From Pseudomonas putida (GTDB taxonomy: Bacteria > Pseudomonadota > Gammaproteobacteria > Pseudomonadales > Pseudomonadaceae): a stretch of 64,000 nucleotides of DNA. Below the pieces are notes generated by a model. It was not told where the DNA came from. It saw nothing but the letters and a program-made list of their open reading frames with translations, and did no database searches. The first letter of the stretch is position 1; each line of letters starts with the position of its first letter. Shown here in pieces: positions 1 through 10,463 of this stretch. The position numbers and the translations under genes are program-made. The stretch lies in contig CP163498.1 in NCBI GenBank assembly GCA_041071465.1, positions 5,722,001-5,786,000 on the forward strand. The letters run 5' to 3'.

Positions 1-2
1 AC

Positions 3-644
3 CAGTCGCTCAAGACTCGTCAGCGCATTGAACGCGACGCCCATCACCCCAACCTGGCGATTCGTATACACCGGGCCCTGAGCTGGCTACAGCGCGCCGA
101 GCAGGCCGACGACGTCGATGGTCGTTTCGTTTTCCTGTGGATCGCCTTCAACGCCGCCTACGCCACGGATATCGACGAGCAGTATCGGTTGTCCGAACAA
201 GAGGCATTCAAGGCCTTCCTGCACAAGCTCTGCGTGCTGGACAGTGAGCATGTCATCGAGAAACTGGTGTGGTCGGAGTTTTCTGGCAGCATCCGTGCAT
301 TGCTGGACAACCCCTATGTGTTCCAGAGCTTCTGGGAGTTCCAGAACGGCAAAATCAGCGAAGCCGAGTGGGAAGAACGCCTGCGCAACGGCAAACGCGC
401 CGCCCACCACGCACTGGCGGAACGTGATACGGCCAAGGTTCTGGGGGTACTGTTCAACCGCATCTACACCTTGCGCAATCAACTGATGCACGGCGGTGCG
501 ACCTGGAACGGCAGCGTCAATCGCACACAGCTGCGCGACTGCACCAAACTGCTGGGCAAGCTGGTCCCTTTGATCATCCTGCTTATGCTCGACAACCCCG
601 ACACCCTCTGGGGCGACGCCTGCTACCCGGTGGTCAGCGACTGA
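3..644 (+). CDS. HEPN-domain (Apea-like) protein, 5' end outside window
   Basis: The reading frame is open from the left edge of the window, so the N-terminus is missing. An early helix with WLQRAEQ followed by FLWIAFNAAYA is typical of Apea-like HEPN proteins. Near the C-terminus LRNQLMHGG supplies the RNxxxH motif that forms the RNase active site in HEPN toxins. It precedes an AddB-like/AddA-like nuclease-helicase pair on the same strand by about 180 bases, which hints at a shared defence or DNA-processing role; this is inference. An internal ATG at 189 is a weaker start because the frame upstream keeps family-like sequence. Confidence 0.7.
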   Translation, partial: QSLKTRQRIERDAHHPNLAIRIHRALSWLQRAEQADDVDGRFVFLWIAFNAAYATDIDEQYRLSEQEAFKAFLHKLCVLDSEHVIEKLVWSEFSGSIRALLDNPYVFQSFWEFQNGKISEAEWEERLRNGKRAAHHALAERDTAKVLGVLFNRIYTLRNQLMHGGATWNGSVNRTQLRDCTKLLGKLVPLIILLMLDNPDTLWGDACYPVVSD

Positions 645-824
645 CCTCCTGACCCGGAGCCCTGACGTCCAGCCAACGCCACCATCGCGCCAATTGCCCG
701 CCAGCCAGCGCACAAGCTGGCTGCGACACAAGCTGTCGCCCCCCGCTCACACAATGGAACAAACCTGCCCACAGGCCAACGTCACTGCTGCCCAAGTGGT
801 GCGCTGGATACAAGGAGCGCCAAA

Positions 825-3447
825 GTGCCTGAAATGCTCATCACGTTCGGAATGCAACTCGACGGTCAGCGGGCTACACAGCCCGGCAATCGGCTAGGCG
901 CCCTGACAGTCGGGCCACAAGGTTTGCTGGACATCCTCGAAGGCCAGCTGGGCCTGCTCGCCGTGCGGCCATGTGCAGCGCAGCGCGCAGCCGCGTACCG
1001 CGCCTGCCTGGCCCAGTGCGATAACGGGCGACGCTTCTATCACGCCAGCTTCAGCGCCGACGAACTGGGCGTGGCAGCCACGCTGCTGGCCTGGCGCGAC
1101 GACTTGTACCTCCACGGCTGGGACGGACGCGCAAAAGCAGTTGCCAGCCAACGGATCAACGACCTTGCCGAAGTTGAAGCCGATGCTTGCGAGGTCGTGC
1201 CACCGTCCATCGGGCAACGACTGCAACAGGTTGCCGAAGCGTTGGCCGTTCGCCGCGCCTGCATTACCAACGTGTACCTCAGCGATGCATGGGAGGTGTA
1301 CCCCCTGGCCTGGCAACGGGTGCTGCAACGGCTGCCTCACGCGCAGCTGCCTAACCCGTCGGGTGCTGCACCAGGTTTCTCGGGCAGTTGCAGGCGGTGT
1401 TGCGCGACAGTGTTGCAGGCGCGCCCGTCTCCCCCGTGCCCTGGCAGGATGACGGAAGCGTCCGGGTGGTTCAGGCGCAGACCCGAACGCTGGCCGCTAC
1501 CTGGCTCAGCCGCACATTGCCCCAAGGCCGGCAGACGCTGCTGGTGGCCACTGCCGACGGCGCCTGCCTGGACAGCCACCTGGCAGGTGCGAACCAGGCC
1601 CGGCATGGCCTTTCTGGCAGCAGCATTCTGCGGCCGGCCTTGCAAGTCTTGCCGCTGACGATGGAATTGCTCTGGGCACCGCTGAATTACCCGGTGCTTC
1701 TGCAGTTCCTGACCCATCCGATCAACCCCGTTCGGCTGTTTGCCCGCCGCCAGCTGGCAGCCAAGATATCCAGCATGCCCGGCATTGTCGGGGCCGAATG
1801 GGACAGGCTGCTCGAACGCATCAGCGCGTACTACGGCCCTGACGCGCCAAGTGTTCGCACGTCTATCGAACATTGGCTCGAAGCACCCACGTTTTCCCCT
1901 GACACGGGTGCTCCGCTGAACGAAGTGCAGGTGCGCGTTCAGCGCTTGCAAGCGTTCTTTCAGCTGCGCCTGGGGCACCAGGACCCAGCACAGCGCCAGG
2001 CAGCGCAGGCCGGCCATGGCCAATGTCAGGCAGCGCTGCAGGCACTGGCCGCCCTCGAGCAGCAAGGTGTCGAGTTCCTGCGCCCACGGCAGTTGCAGCA
2101 GGTTGTCGAGCAAGCGACTGCAAACGGTTCGGACAACCCGCTGCTGGCGGCACAGGCCGGCGCCTACCTGACCGTCACTCGCCCGGGTGCAGCCATCGAA
2201 CCGGCCGACACTGTGACATGGTGGAACCTGGCCATGCCGGCGTTGCCGGCACGCTCCCCGTGGTCCAGAGCTGAAAGCCGCCAATGGGCAGACCTGGGTG
2301 TCGCCTTGCCCGACAGCACCGCGCAACTGGCTCAGGCAGCCCAGGACTGGCTGCGTCCCGTCCTGGCAGCACGGCAGCAGTTGACACTGGTGCTGGCGCC
2401 GCCCCAGGAAGAGCCCCACCCGCTCTGGCAGTTGATCGAAACGGTCGTCAGCCAGCCGCACGTGCACGCATTGGAGGACCTCATGCTCGCGCCAGGGCCG
2501 TTGTGCCAGGCACAAACCCTGCACGCGCTGCCGCTACGCAAACGCTGGTGGAAGCTGCCTGCCGGCACCCCACTGGCTGCGCCAGAGAAGGCTTCGTATA
2601 CAAGCCTTAACCTGTTGCTGTTCAACCCTTACCACTGGCTGCTGCAGTACGGTGCCAGGATCCAGGCCAGCAACAGCCCCAGCTTGAGCGACAGCTATCG
2701 ACTGAATGGCGCGCTCGCACACCGCCTGGCCGAGCGCTTTTTCAACGTGCCGGACGCGCTGACGATGTCCACTGACGCGTTCGATACCTGGTTCGCCACG
2801 CACTTCGAGCAGGTGGTGCTCGAGGAAGGGGCGGTCCTGCTGATGCGCGGCCGTGGCGCCGATCTGGCAACACTGCGCCACCGCGTACGTCGCGCAATGA
2901 TCCAGCTGCGCAGCCACTTCGCACGGGCCAATGTCGTGGCTGTCACCACTGAGCAGCCACTGGCCGGCACCTTCGTGGGCGGTGCGCTGGCAGGCTCGGC
3001 AGACCTGGTAGTGACCACCGCAAACGAACTGCGTGCGGTCGTCGACATGAAGTGGGCCGGTGGCAAGAAGTACCCCGACCAACTTCAGGCCAACCGCCAT
3101 CTGCAACTGGCGATCTATGCCGAACTGCTGCAGCAGCAGACCGGCTCGGTGCCATCCGTGGCGTATTTCATTCTGGAGCCTGCACGCTTGCTGACACCGG
3201 ACGACCGCGTGTTCGCCGACGCGCAACAGGTGCCTGCCAACCCCCAGGCAACACCCGCGAGCTGTGGCAGGCCTTCATCAAAGCCTGGAAATGGCGGCAA
3301 GGGCAGCTTGCCGATGGCCACTTCGAGCTGGCACTGGTAGGCATCGAGGAGGACGAGGCTTCCCAGCCACCGGCGCATGCACTGGCCATGGAATACCTCA
3401 AAGAAGCCTACAACGACTACCTGAGCTTGGCTGGATGGGAGCAATGA
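825..3447 (+). CDS. AddB-like PD-(D/E)XK nuclease family protein (two apparent frameshifts)
   Basis: The gene starts at GTG 825 behind a good AAGGAG site. It would encode about 874 residues but is broken twice. Near 1377-1379 (TTT run) the frame changes so that PGF must be joined to LGQLQAVLRDS. At 3241-3245 (CCCCC run) the frame changes again into the C-terminal part ending LAGWEQ. Each break is repaired by adding one base. Around residue 740 the VVDMKW element followed by a conserved Gln (QLQANRH) is the PD-(D/E)XK signature of AddB/RecB-type nucleases. It overlaps the next gene by ATGA, so the two are probably translationally coupled and form an AddAB-like complex. A helicase-type N-terminal part like that of AddB is likely but diverged. 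Confidence 0.72.
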
Positions 3448-6400
3448 GCATGTCCGACAACCCGCGCATCACGTTCATCAGCGCTGGCGCTGGCAGCGGC
3501 AAGACCTATCGGCTCACGGAGCTTTTGTACCAGGAGCTGACCAGCCAACAGGTGCAGCCAGAGGGCATCATCGCCACCACGTTCACCCGCAAAGCCGCTG
3601 CCGAGCTGCGCGAGCGCGTGCGCAGCCACCTGCTCGACAAGGGGCAGGTCGGCCTGGCCAGCGCTATGGGCCAGGCACGCATCGGTACGGTAAACAGCCT
3701 GTGTGGCCAGTTGCTCGAGCACTTCGCCTTTGAAGCCGGCATGCCACCGCAACAGCGCGTGCTGGAAGAAGAGCAGGCGAAGGTGCTGCTCAACCAGGCC
3801 GTCGATAGCGTCCTTGACGGTACGCGCATGGAGGCGTTCCTTGCCATCAGTCGGCGCCTGGGGCTGGAGGTTACCCTGCAGCAGAGCGACCTTCCGAGTG
3901 ACAGCTGGCAAGACGCACTACGCCGACTGCTGGATCAGCTGCGCAGCAATGACATTGACCTTGAGCGCGCGCGCGACTTCGCTGCGCGTAACGCCCAGGA
4001 CCTGCTTGCGCACTTCCCCAGCGTGACCAGCAGCGATCTGGACGCTGAGCTGCTGCGCACCCTTCCCGATGTGCTTGCACTGCTGCAAGCCGCCAACAGC
4101 AAAGTCAAGCTGACAGCAACGTACATCACCTTGCTCAAGGACTTCCAGCGTGAGCTGCAGCAAGGCAATGCCCGCTGGAGCGACTGGGCAAAGCTGGCTA
4201 AAACGGCACCGGAAGCCAAGCTGACACCGTTGGTGGCCGGCGTGACCGAAAGGGTACAGCGCTATGCCGAGCACCCGCGCCTGCACGCCGATCTGAGGGA
4301 ATACCTGGACCAGATATTCAACCTCGCCATCGATGCCTTGCAACTGTACAGCCGTAACAAGATCGAGCTGGGCGTGCTGGACTTCGCCGACCAGGAACAT
4401 GCGTTGCTCAGATTGCTGGACAACCCCGCGGTCATCGAGGTGCTGGAGCAAGAACTGGACCTGGTCATGGTTGACGAGTTCCAGGACACCAGCCCTATGC
4501 AGTTGGCGATTTTCCTGAAGCTTGCCCGCATCGCCAAGCGGGTTTACTGGGTAGGCGATATCAAACAGGCGATCTACGGTTTTCGTGGCAGCGACTGCGC
4601 CTTGATGCAAGCCATCCTTGGCGCTTTGCCTGGCATGGGCGGGGTCAAAGAGGTATTGCCCAAATCCTGGCGCTCGCGCCCTGAGCTTGTCGAGTTGACC
4701 AACGAAGTGTTCACCCAGGCGTTCAGCAACAGCCTGTCCGCCGACGAGGTCCGGCTCACGCCTACTCGACAGGACCCGCTTGGCGGGCCCGCCTTTGCCA
4801 ACTGGATACTCGATGGCAGCAATGCCGAGCAGCAGACCTGTGCACTTGCCGAAGGGATAGGGCAACTGCTCGAAAGCCGCTACCAGGTGTTCGACAAGAC
4901 CACCCAGCAGGCCCGTGACCTGCAGGCTGGCGATATCACCGTGCTTTGCTACTCCCACAGCAATGTGGCCAAGGTAGCGGCGGCCCTGGCCGCCGCAGGC
5001 CTGCCCTGCTCCACCGCCCAGCCCGGGCTGCTGGCAACGCCAGAAGCGACACTGGCGCTGGCCTGCTTGCGCCGGTTGAATGACCCGACGGATACCCTGG
5101 CCACCGCCCAGATCGTCTCCATGACCAGCGCCGAAGAACCAGAAAGCTGGGTTGCAGAGCGCTTGCACTATCTGCACGCCGGGCACCCGCAAGGCCAATG
5201 GCGAGAACAAACAGTCGATGCGCATGCAGCACATCCGCTGGTCGCCGAACTGGCACGGCTACGTGCCGACCTGCCATTGCTGACGCCGGTCGAGGCGCTG
5301 CAGCGCTTGATCGCCGAATGCGACTTGGCCCGTTGCGTAACGGGCTGGTCGACCACGCCGGCACAGGCGCAGAAGCGCCTGGCCAACCTGGACGCGTTGC
5401 TTGAACTGGCGCAACGCTACCAAGACCTCTGTCGCAATGGGCTGGGGGCGGCATCGATTTCCGGGCTGGTGCTCTGGTGGGGCAAACCGCCGGCGCGGGC
5501 AATGATGCGCTGGCAACCCCGGCCCTGGATGCGGTCCGGGTGATGACTCACCACGCCAGTAAGGGCCTGGAGTGGCCCGTGGTCATCCTGATGGACCTGG
5601 CGCGGGACGTTGGCGAGCGGCTGTGGTCGGTTTCGGCGCAATCCGACAGTGCCCTGGACCCGAATGATCCATTGCGCGACCGCTTTATCCGTTACTGGCC
5701 GTGGCCACTGGGCAAGCAGAAAAACGTGCCGCTGGCGGACACCATCGGCAAAACCCCCGCTGCCAAGGCGTGCCGCGATGAGGCTGTCGAGGAAGCCAAG
5801 CGCCTGCTGTACGTGAGCATGACCCGCGCCCGTGATTTTCTGGTGATTGCTCGTTCCAGCAGGCGGTTGACTGGGCCGTGGCTAGATTGCGTCCAGGCTC
5901 CATGGCTGACGACCGAAGCAGGCACACATGAATTGCAGCTGAAAAGTGGAACAACCGTGCGCGTCGAGCATCGCACGCTTGGCGCCGGCAGTGCGCCAGT
6001 CATTGCAACAGCCACCACCAACCAGCTGCACTGGTTTGCGTCCCCCGACAGCGTTACACCTCGATTGCCACTTGGGGTGCAGCCTTCGGCCACCCAGGCC
6101 AGCGCGCTTGCTGGTGCACAGGAAACCTGCCGTATCGGTAGCCGCATCACCTTGCAAGGCAACCCGGACATGAGCGCAGTAGGCACTGCGATTCATGCCA
6201 GCCTTGGCCTGTCGTTCAGCGACCCGGAGCGCCCGATAAGCCAGGACGAGGTTAACCGATTGCTGCGGGGCCTGGACGTACTCGAACACGTCGATGCCCG
6301 CCAGGTACTGGCCCAGGTGACGGCCTTGCATGCCTGGATTGCAAGTCGCTGGCCCCACGCCGACGCGGAGGCTGAATACCCGGTACAACAACTGCTGGAT

Positions 6401-6634
6401 GCCGGCCAGGTACTGGATGGCCGCATTGACCTGCTGTTGGCCACCCCAGAGGGTTGGGTGTTGATCGACCACAAGTCCAACCCGGCACCCGAGGCGCAAT
6501 GGCAGCGGCTGGCGGCAACGCACGCGGGGCAGTTGCAGGCCTACGCCAAGGCTGTGGAGGCCGCATCAGGCAAGCCGGTGACAGAGGCCTGGCTGTTCTT
6601 GCCCGTAGCTGCCGGTGCCGTTCGCGTGTTCTGA
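3444..6634 (+). CDS. AddA-like UvrD helicase with C-terminal nuclease (one apparent frameshift)
   Basis: A superfamily 1 DNA helicase of about 1063 residues. Walker A GAGSGKT is at residues 15-21, followed by motif Ia (FTRKAAAELRERV), motif II (VDEFQDT, about residue 343), motif III (GDIKQAIYGFRG), motif V (MTHHASKGLEWP) and motif VI (LLYVSMTRARD). The C-terminus carries LDGRIDLLL and VLIDHKS, an RecB-type nuclease core near residue 1005. The frame breaks at about 5476-5482 and one added base restores it (SGLVLW joined to GQTAGAGND). ATG 3444 overlaps the stop of the AddB-like gene. Since pseudomonads have RecBCD elsewhere, this is probably an accessory AddAB-like machine; the link to defence is inferred. 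Confidence 0.85.
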
Positions 6635-6669
6635 AAACCAGCCACTTGCAAGGTTTGCAGATAGACTCA

Positions 6670-6693
6670 GGCGGCCTGACTGAGCAGGCCGCC
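6670..6693 (+). terminator. hairpin after the helicase gene
   Basis: The perfect 8-base arms GGCGGCCT and AGGCCGCC are separated by 8 bases. No strong T-run follows, so termination is likely but not certain. It separates the helicase operon from the small gene at 6714. Confidence 0.45.
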
Positions 6694-6713
6694 CCATTTA
6701 CCAAGGAAAGAAC

Positions 6714-7013
6714 ATGACGTTGTACGAATCCATTGTCCTGGAAACCCGTAATGGCGCTCTGGGAGATACTTTCGAGCTTCAAGAGCTCACGTCCGAGCAC
6801 CGCCGGGTAATGTGCCCGAACGGGCCAGCGCTGGTCGAAAAGTATCGAATCGGTTTCGAGTTTTTCATGAGAACAGCAATCGGCACCACCATCGCCAACT
6901 ATGCCCGTGACGCTCACAGCGGCGCAGGCGGCTACAACGTCAACAAGGGCGCCGCCGCCAAATTCCTGCGCGTGGCGCACAGTACCTACAAGGTTCTCGC
7001 AGACGATCAATAG
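6714..7013 (+). CDS. hypothetical small protein (99 aa)
   Basis: The start ATG 6714 follows an AAGGAAAG ribosome site at normal spacing. The protein is soluble and mixed in charge, with no signal peptide or membrane segment. It has one cysteine (RVMCPNG) and a Gly/Ala-rich middle (HSGAGGYNVNKGAAAKFL). I do not recognise the family. It sits alone between the helicase operon and the convergent hybrid kinase gene, and could belong to the accessory locus to its left. Confidence 0.55.
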   Translation: MTLYESIVLETRNGALGDTFELQELTSEHRRVMCPNGPALVEKYRIGFEFFMRTAIGTTIANYARDAHSGAGGYNVNKGAAAKFLRVAHSTYKVLADDQ

Positions 7014-7048
7014 CCGTAACTGCAACCTCACACCGGGGCTTTAGCGAA

Positions 7049-8713
7049 TTACCCCAGCAACTGGCTCAACACCGCGCGCAACTTCCCCGGTTTTACCGGT
7101 TTGTTCAGCAATGGTGCGCCAAGCTTGTGCAAGGCCCGCCGGCATTGATCGCTGCGGTCGGCGGTGATGATCACCGCCGGTATCGGCGCGGCAAAGTGCT
7201 CACGCAAGTGCCTGACCACCTCGCAGCCCACCACACCATGGTCCAGGTGGAAATCCGCCAGGATCAGCTCTGGAGCGCGCTCTTGCAAGGCCTGCAAGGC
7301 GCCTTCCTGGTCGGTTGCGGTTACCACTTCACAGCCCCACTGCCCTAGCAGCGCGCCCATGCTTTCAAGGATGCTCACCTCATTGTCCAGCACCAACAGG
7401 CGGCGGCCCGGCAGCGGGTTGCCGACGCTTGGCAGCGGCACGGCCTGGTGAGCGGCCAGGGGCGCCGCTTTACCAAGCGGCACTTCGATGCTGAACATCG
7501 AGCCACGCCCAGGCCACGAACGCACTTCGATCCGATAGCCGAGAATCTTGGCGATCCGTTCTACGATCGCCAACCCCAGGCCCACGCCCTTGCGATCCGC
7601 CGCGCGGCCAACGTCCAGCTGGTTGAATTCGAGAAAAATGGCCTGCAGCCGATCCTGCGCAATGCCCCGCCCGGAATCCCACACCTCCAGCCGCAAATGG
7701 CCGCCGCGGCGCCTCGCGCCGAGCAGGATCCGCCCCTGGTCGGTGTACCGGCACGCGTTGCTGAGGAAGTTGCGCAGGATACGTGTCAGCAACCGCAGGT
7801 CAGTGCAGATGGCATAGTCGGCTATGCGCGCATGCAGCTTCAGGCCTGCAGCATCGGCGACCGAGCTGAACTCCGAGACCAGCGGCGCGAACAGCTCATC
7901 CAAGCGGTACACGGCTACGTCCGGCTTGACCGCCGCCTGGTCGAGCCGAGAAATGTCCAGCAGGTCGGTCAGCAGGTCTTCGGCGCCTTCCAGGGCCTGG
8001 TGGGTGCGCTCCACCAACACATGCTCGGCCTCTGGCAACGGCCGCTCGCGCAAGGTGGAGATCAGCAGGCGCGCAGCGTTCAGCGGTTGCAGCAGGTCAT
8101 GGCTGGCGGCGGCGAGGTATTTGTCCTTGCTGCGGTTGGCCGCCTCTGCGGCATCACGCGCCTCCAGTAATTCATCGGTACGCGCAGCAACCCGCTGCTC
8201 CAGTTCGTCATTGAGCTGTTGCAGGCGCTGCTGGGCCAGTTTGCGTTCGGTGATGTCGGCGACAAACCCCTCTACTATGCCCTCCTGGCCGGGCTTGAGC
8301 AGCAGGTTCATCAGCACATCGAGGTGGCTGCCGTCCTTGCGCCGCAAACGGGTTTCGTAGCCATGCAGGCTGTGCTCGCGGGCGAGGATAGCGGTAATGG
8401 CCTGCAACTCCTCGGTGCCGCCGTCAAACAGGTGTGCGGCCAAGTCAGTCAGGGAAAACAATACCGCTTGCGGGTCGTCGTAACCGAGCATGCGCGCCAG
8501 CGCCGGGTTGGCGGCACGCATGCCGTCCTGCAGGCTGGCCTGGAAAATCCCGTGCACGGCGTTTTCGAACAGCCACTTGTAGCGGTTGCGTTCGGCCTCC
8601 AGTTCGTCCAGACGGGCGGAAAGTTCCGGGTAGTGGCTTTTGCGCGCCGAGTGGTCGCCCAGCCCCAGCAGCCCGGCCAGCGCCCGTTGCTGCTCGTCAG
8701 AGGGCCTCGCCAT
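7049..8713 (-). CDS. hybrid sensor histidine kinase, ErcS-like (PAS-HisKA-HATPase-REC)
   Basis: A cytoplasmic hybrid kinase of 554 residues without membrane segments. In order it has a PAS domain (about residues 45-165, ending ITERK), a coiled-coil linker, the H-box [13 protein letters not shown], the N-box LRNFLSNACRYT, G-boxes DSGRGIA and GLGLAIVE, and a C-terminal receiver domain with acceptor Asp in ILADFHLD. The start ATG 8713 gives a 17-base overlap with the upstream iron alcohol dehydrogenase gene, so both are co-transcribed. Similar kinases (ErcS, EraS-type) control PQQ alcohol oxidation in pseudomonads. No response regulator lies next to it. It resembles the kinase at 27404-29350 in domain order and motifs. 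Confidence 0.87.
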   Translation of the reverse strand: MARPSDEQQRALAGLLGLGDHSARKSHYPELSARLDELEAERNRYKWLFENAVHGIFQASLQDGMRAANPALARMLGYDDPQAVLFSLTDLAAHLFDGGTEELQAITAILAREHSLHGYETRLRRKDGSHLDVLMNLLLKPGQEGIVEGFVADITERKLAQQRLQQLNDELEQRVAARTDELLEARDAAEAANRSKDKYLAAASHDLLQPLNAARLLISTLRERPLPEAEHVLVERTHQALEGAEDLLTDLLDISRLDQAAVKPDVAVYRLDELFAPLVSEFSSVADAAGLKLHARIADYAICTDLRLLTRILRNFLSNACRYTDQGRILLGARRRGGHLRLEVWDSGRGIAQDRLQAIFLEFNQLDVGRAADRKGVGLGLAIVERIAKILGYRIEVRSWPGRGSMFSIEVPLGKAAPLAAHQAVPLPSVGNPLPGRRLLVLDNEVSILESMGALLGQWGCEVVTATDQEGALQALQERAPELILADFHLDHGVVGCEVVRHLREHFAAPIPAVIITADRSDQCRRALHKLGAPLLNKPVKPGKLRAVLSQLLG

Positions 8714-9860
8714 AGACCACCTCAACATCACGCTGGCTCGACGCACGGGGGTTGGTGAGGATGCACGGGTCATCCATCGCATGTTGCGACAGGAACGGAA
8801 TATCGGCAGTACGCACCCCATGCAGCCCCAGGGTTTCATGGAAGCCGATGGCGTGCTTCAGGGCAATCAGGTGCTCCACCAGGCGGCCGCAGATTTGCCG
8901 ATGGTTGAGGCCACGGCAGTCGATGCCGAATACCTCGGCAATCACTTTGAAACGCTCGGGTGCCGAACTGTAGTTGAACGCCACCACGTGCTCCACCAGC
9001 ACCGCGTTGCACAAGCCATGGGGCAAGTCGAGGAACCCGCCCAGGCTGTGCGACATGGCATGCACCGCGCCCAGAATCGCATTGGAGAACGCCAGCCCCG
9101 CCTGCATGCTGCCGAGCATGATCTTCTCGCGCAGGGCAATATCGGTGGGGTTTGCAATCATCTCCACCAGGTTGCCATTGATCAGGCGCATGGCTTCCAG
9201 CGCATGGGGATCGGTCAGCGGGCCATGGCCGGTGGAGACGAAGGCCTCGATGGCATGCACCAGCGCATCGATGCCGGTGCAGGCCGACAGGAACGGGTCC
9301 ATGCTCAGGGTGGTTTGCGGGTCGATCAGCGACACGTCCGGCACCACCGCCTTGCTGACGATGGAGAACTTCATGCGCTCCTGCTGGTTGGAAATGATCA
9401 CGAACTGCGACACGTCCGCCGAGGTGCCGGCGGTGGTCGGGATCAGGATCAGTGGCGGGCTGGGCACGCGGATCATATCCACGCCTTCGAACTCGAGGAT
9501 GCTGCGCCCGTGGGCGACCACGATGCCGATGGCTTTGCCGCAATCCATCGGGCTACCGCCGCCAACGGCGACGATAACGTCACAGTGGTTCTGCCGGTAG
9601 ATCTCGGCGCCGAGCATTACCTCTTCGACTCGAGGGTTGGGAGACACGTCGGTGTACAGGCAGTAGTCGATGCCCTGGGCCTGCAGGCTGGCCTCCACAT
9701 CCGCCACCCAGCCGGCGGCGATCACGCCGGGGTCGCTGACCACCAGGACCTTGCGTGCACCGAAGGTCTTGGCGTAATTGGCGACATTGTGCCGGCAACC
9801 GGCACCAAAGATGATTTCAGGCGATACGAACTTGCGAAGCGGGCTGAAACTCTGGCTCAT
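8697..9860 (-). CDS. iron-containing alcohol dehydrogenase (ErcA/YiaY-like)
   Basis: A 387-residue group III NAD-linked alcohol dehydrogenase. GGGSPMDCGKA is the nucleotide-binding Gly-rich loop and TTAGTSAD the usual following motif. Metal ligands are visible in DALVHAIEAF, the SHSLGGFLDLPHG stretch and nearby. Homologues in ethanol-oxidation clusters (ErcA) have been given a regulatory rather than purely catabolic role. It is transcribed with pqqD upstream and the hybrid kinase downstream. The 5' leader contains AACAATAA (complement of 9875-9882), the AANAANAA form bound by Hfq/Crc, close to the start; this suggests catabolite control. Confidence 0.88.
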   Translation of the reverse strand: MSQSFSPLRKFVSPEIIFGAGCRHNVANYAKTFGARKVLVVSDPGVIAAGWVADVEASLQAQGIDYCLYTDVSPNPRVEEVMLGAEIYRQNHCDVIVAVGGGSPMDCGKAIGIVVAHGRSILEFEGVDMIRVPSPPLILIPTTAGTSADVSQFVIISNQQERMKFSIVSKAVVPDVSLIDPQTTLSMDPFLSACTGIDALVHAIEAFVSTGHGPLTDPHALEAMRLINGNLVEMIANPTDIALREKIMLGSMQAGLAFSNAILGAVHAMSHSLGGFLDLPHGLCNAVLVEHVVAFNYSSAPERFKVIAEVFGIDCRGLNHRQICGRLVEHLIALKHAIGFHETLGLHGVRTADIPFLSQHAMDDPCILTNPRASSQRDVEVVYGEAL

Positions 9861-9949
9861 CGGAAAGCCTGTTCTTATTGTTCTGGAAGGTAACCGCCAG
9901 CGTAAAGCATCCGGCCGCGAAAGCAACCAGACCAAAGCGGGGCCACGGT

Positions 9950-10222
9950 TCATTCGACCCAGGCCTTGGCGCGGGCCACCTCCAGGAACGCCAGCACGTC
10001 CTCTTCGAGCCCTGCTGCGCTGGGGAAGCGTCTTGCCAGGCGATCTATGATGGCAGCCACGCTACGCTGGCCGTCCAGCAGCTCCAGTACCCAACCGGCA
10101 CTGGCGTTGAGCTCGATGATGCCTCCGGGGTACAGCAGCACATGGCAAGCCTGCAGCGGCTCCCAGTGCAGGCGGAAACCTTTGCCCAAAGCCAGTGTGT
10201 GCTCGCGATCGATCAGCTTCAC
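9950..10222 (-). CDS. pqqD: PqqD-family PQQ biosynthesis chaperone (second copy)
   Basis: This 90-residue protein has the PqqD features CHVLLYPGGIIELN and a DGQRSVAAII helix. PqqD binds the PqqA peptide and presents it to the radical SAM enzyme PqqE. The start chosen is GTG 10222, with no convincing ribosome site. The frame stays open upstream to the TGA that ends pqqA at 10274-10276, so pqqA and pqqD lie in the same frame separated by one stop and a 17-codon spacer. An unusual upstream start or translational coupling is possible. The remaining pqq genes are not in the window. Confidence 0.85.
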   Translation of the reverse strand: MKLIDREHTLALGKGFRLHWEPLQACHVLLYPGGIIELNASAGWVLELLDGQRSVAAIIDRLARRFPSAAGLEEDVLAFLEVARAKAWVE

Positions 10223-10273
10223 AGGGGCATCGGCACTGAAGGCCCGGCCACCGATGCGGTGGCCGGGCAGGCA

Positions 10274-10345
10274 TCAGCGATTGGCGAAATACATCGTCAC
10301 TTCGAAGCCAATGCGCAAGTCGGTGTAAGCGGGTTTATTCCACAT
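10274..10345 (-). CDS. pqqA: PqqA, precursor peptide of PQQ (23 aa)
   Basis: The 23-residue product beginning [13 protein letters not shown] contains FEVTMYF, in which Glu16 and Tyr20 (ExxxY) are the residues PqqE cross-links to make PQQ. The start ATG 10345 follows AGAGGA at good spacing. It is the first gene of the pqqA-pqqD-dehydrogenase-kinase unit and has a ped-type motif 66 bases upstream. A second pqqA next to the dehydrogenases would raise precursor supply when the pathway is on; that role is inferred. Confidence 0.93.
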   Translation of the reverse strand: MWNKPAYTDLRIGFEVTMYFANR

Positions 10346-10410
10346 CGGGCAAGTCCTCTTCTTGTGCCGGAGAATTCCGGTAGAAGCATTAATGCACGGG
10401 GGCGGGCTGG

Positions 10411-10431
10411 GCCGAATGCTACTTTGGAACG
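10411..10431 (-). promoter_or_regulatory. ped-type motif upstream of pqqA
   Basis: The plus strand reads GAATGCTACTTTGGAACG, one of a series of related CTACYTTGGTAG-like elements in ped promoters. It lies 66 bases before the pqqA start. It is probably a response-regulator site (PedR1 or PedR2); which one is unknown. Confidence 0.5.
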
Positions 10432-10463
10432 AGCTTACGGGGTGCGTTGGTAGGGGCCTCTTC

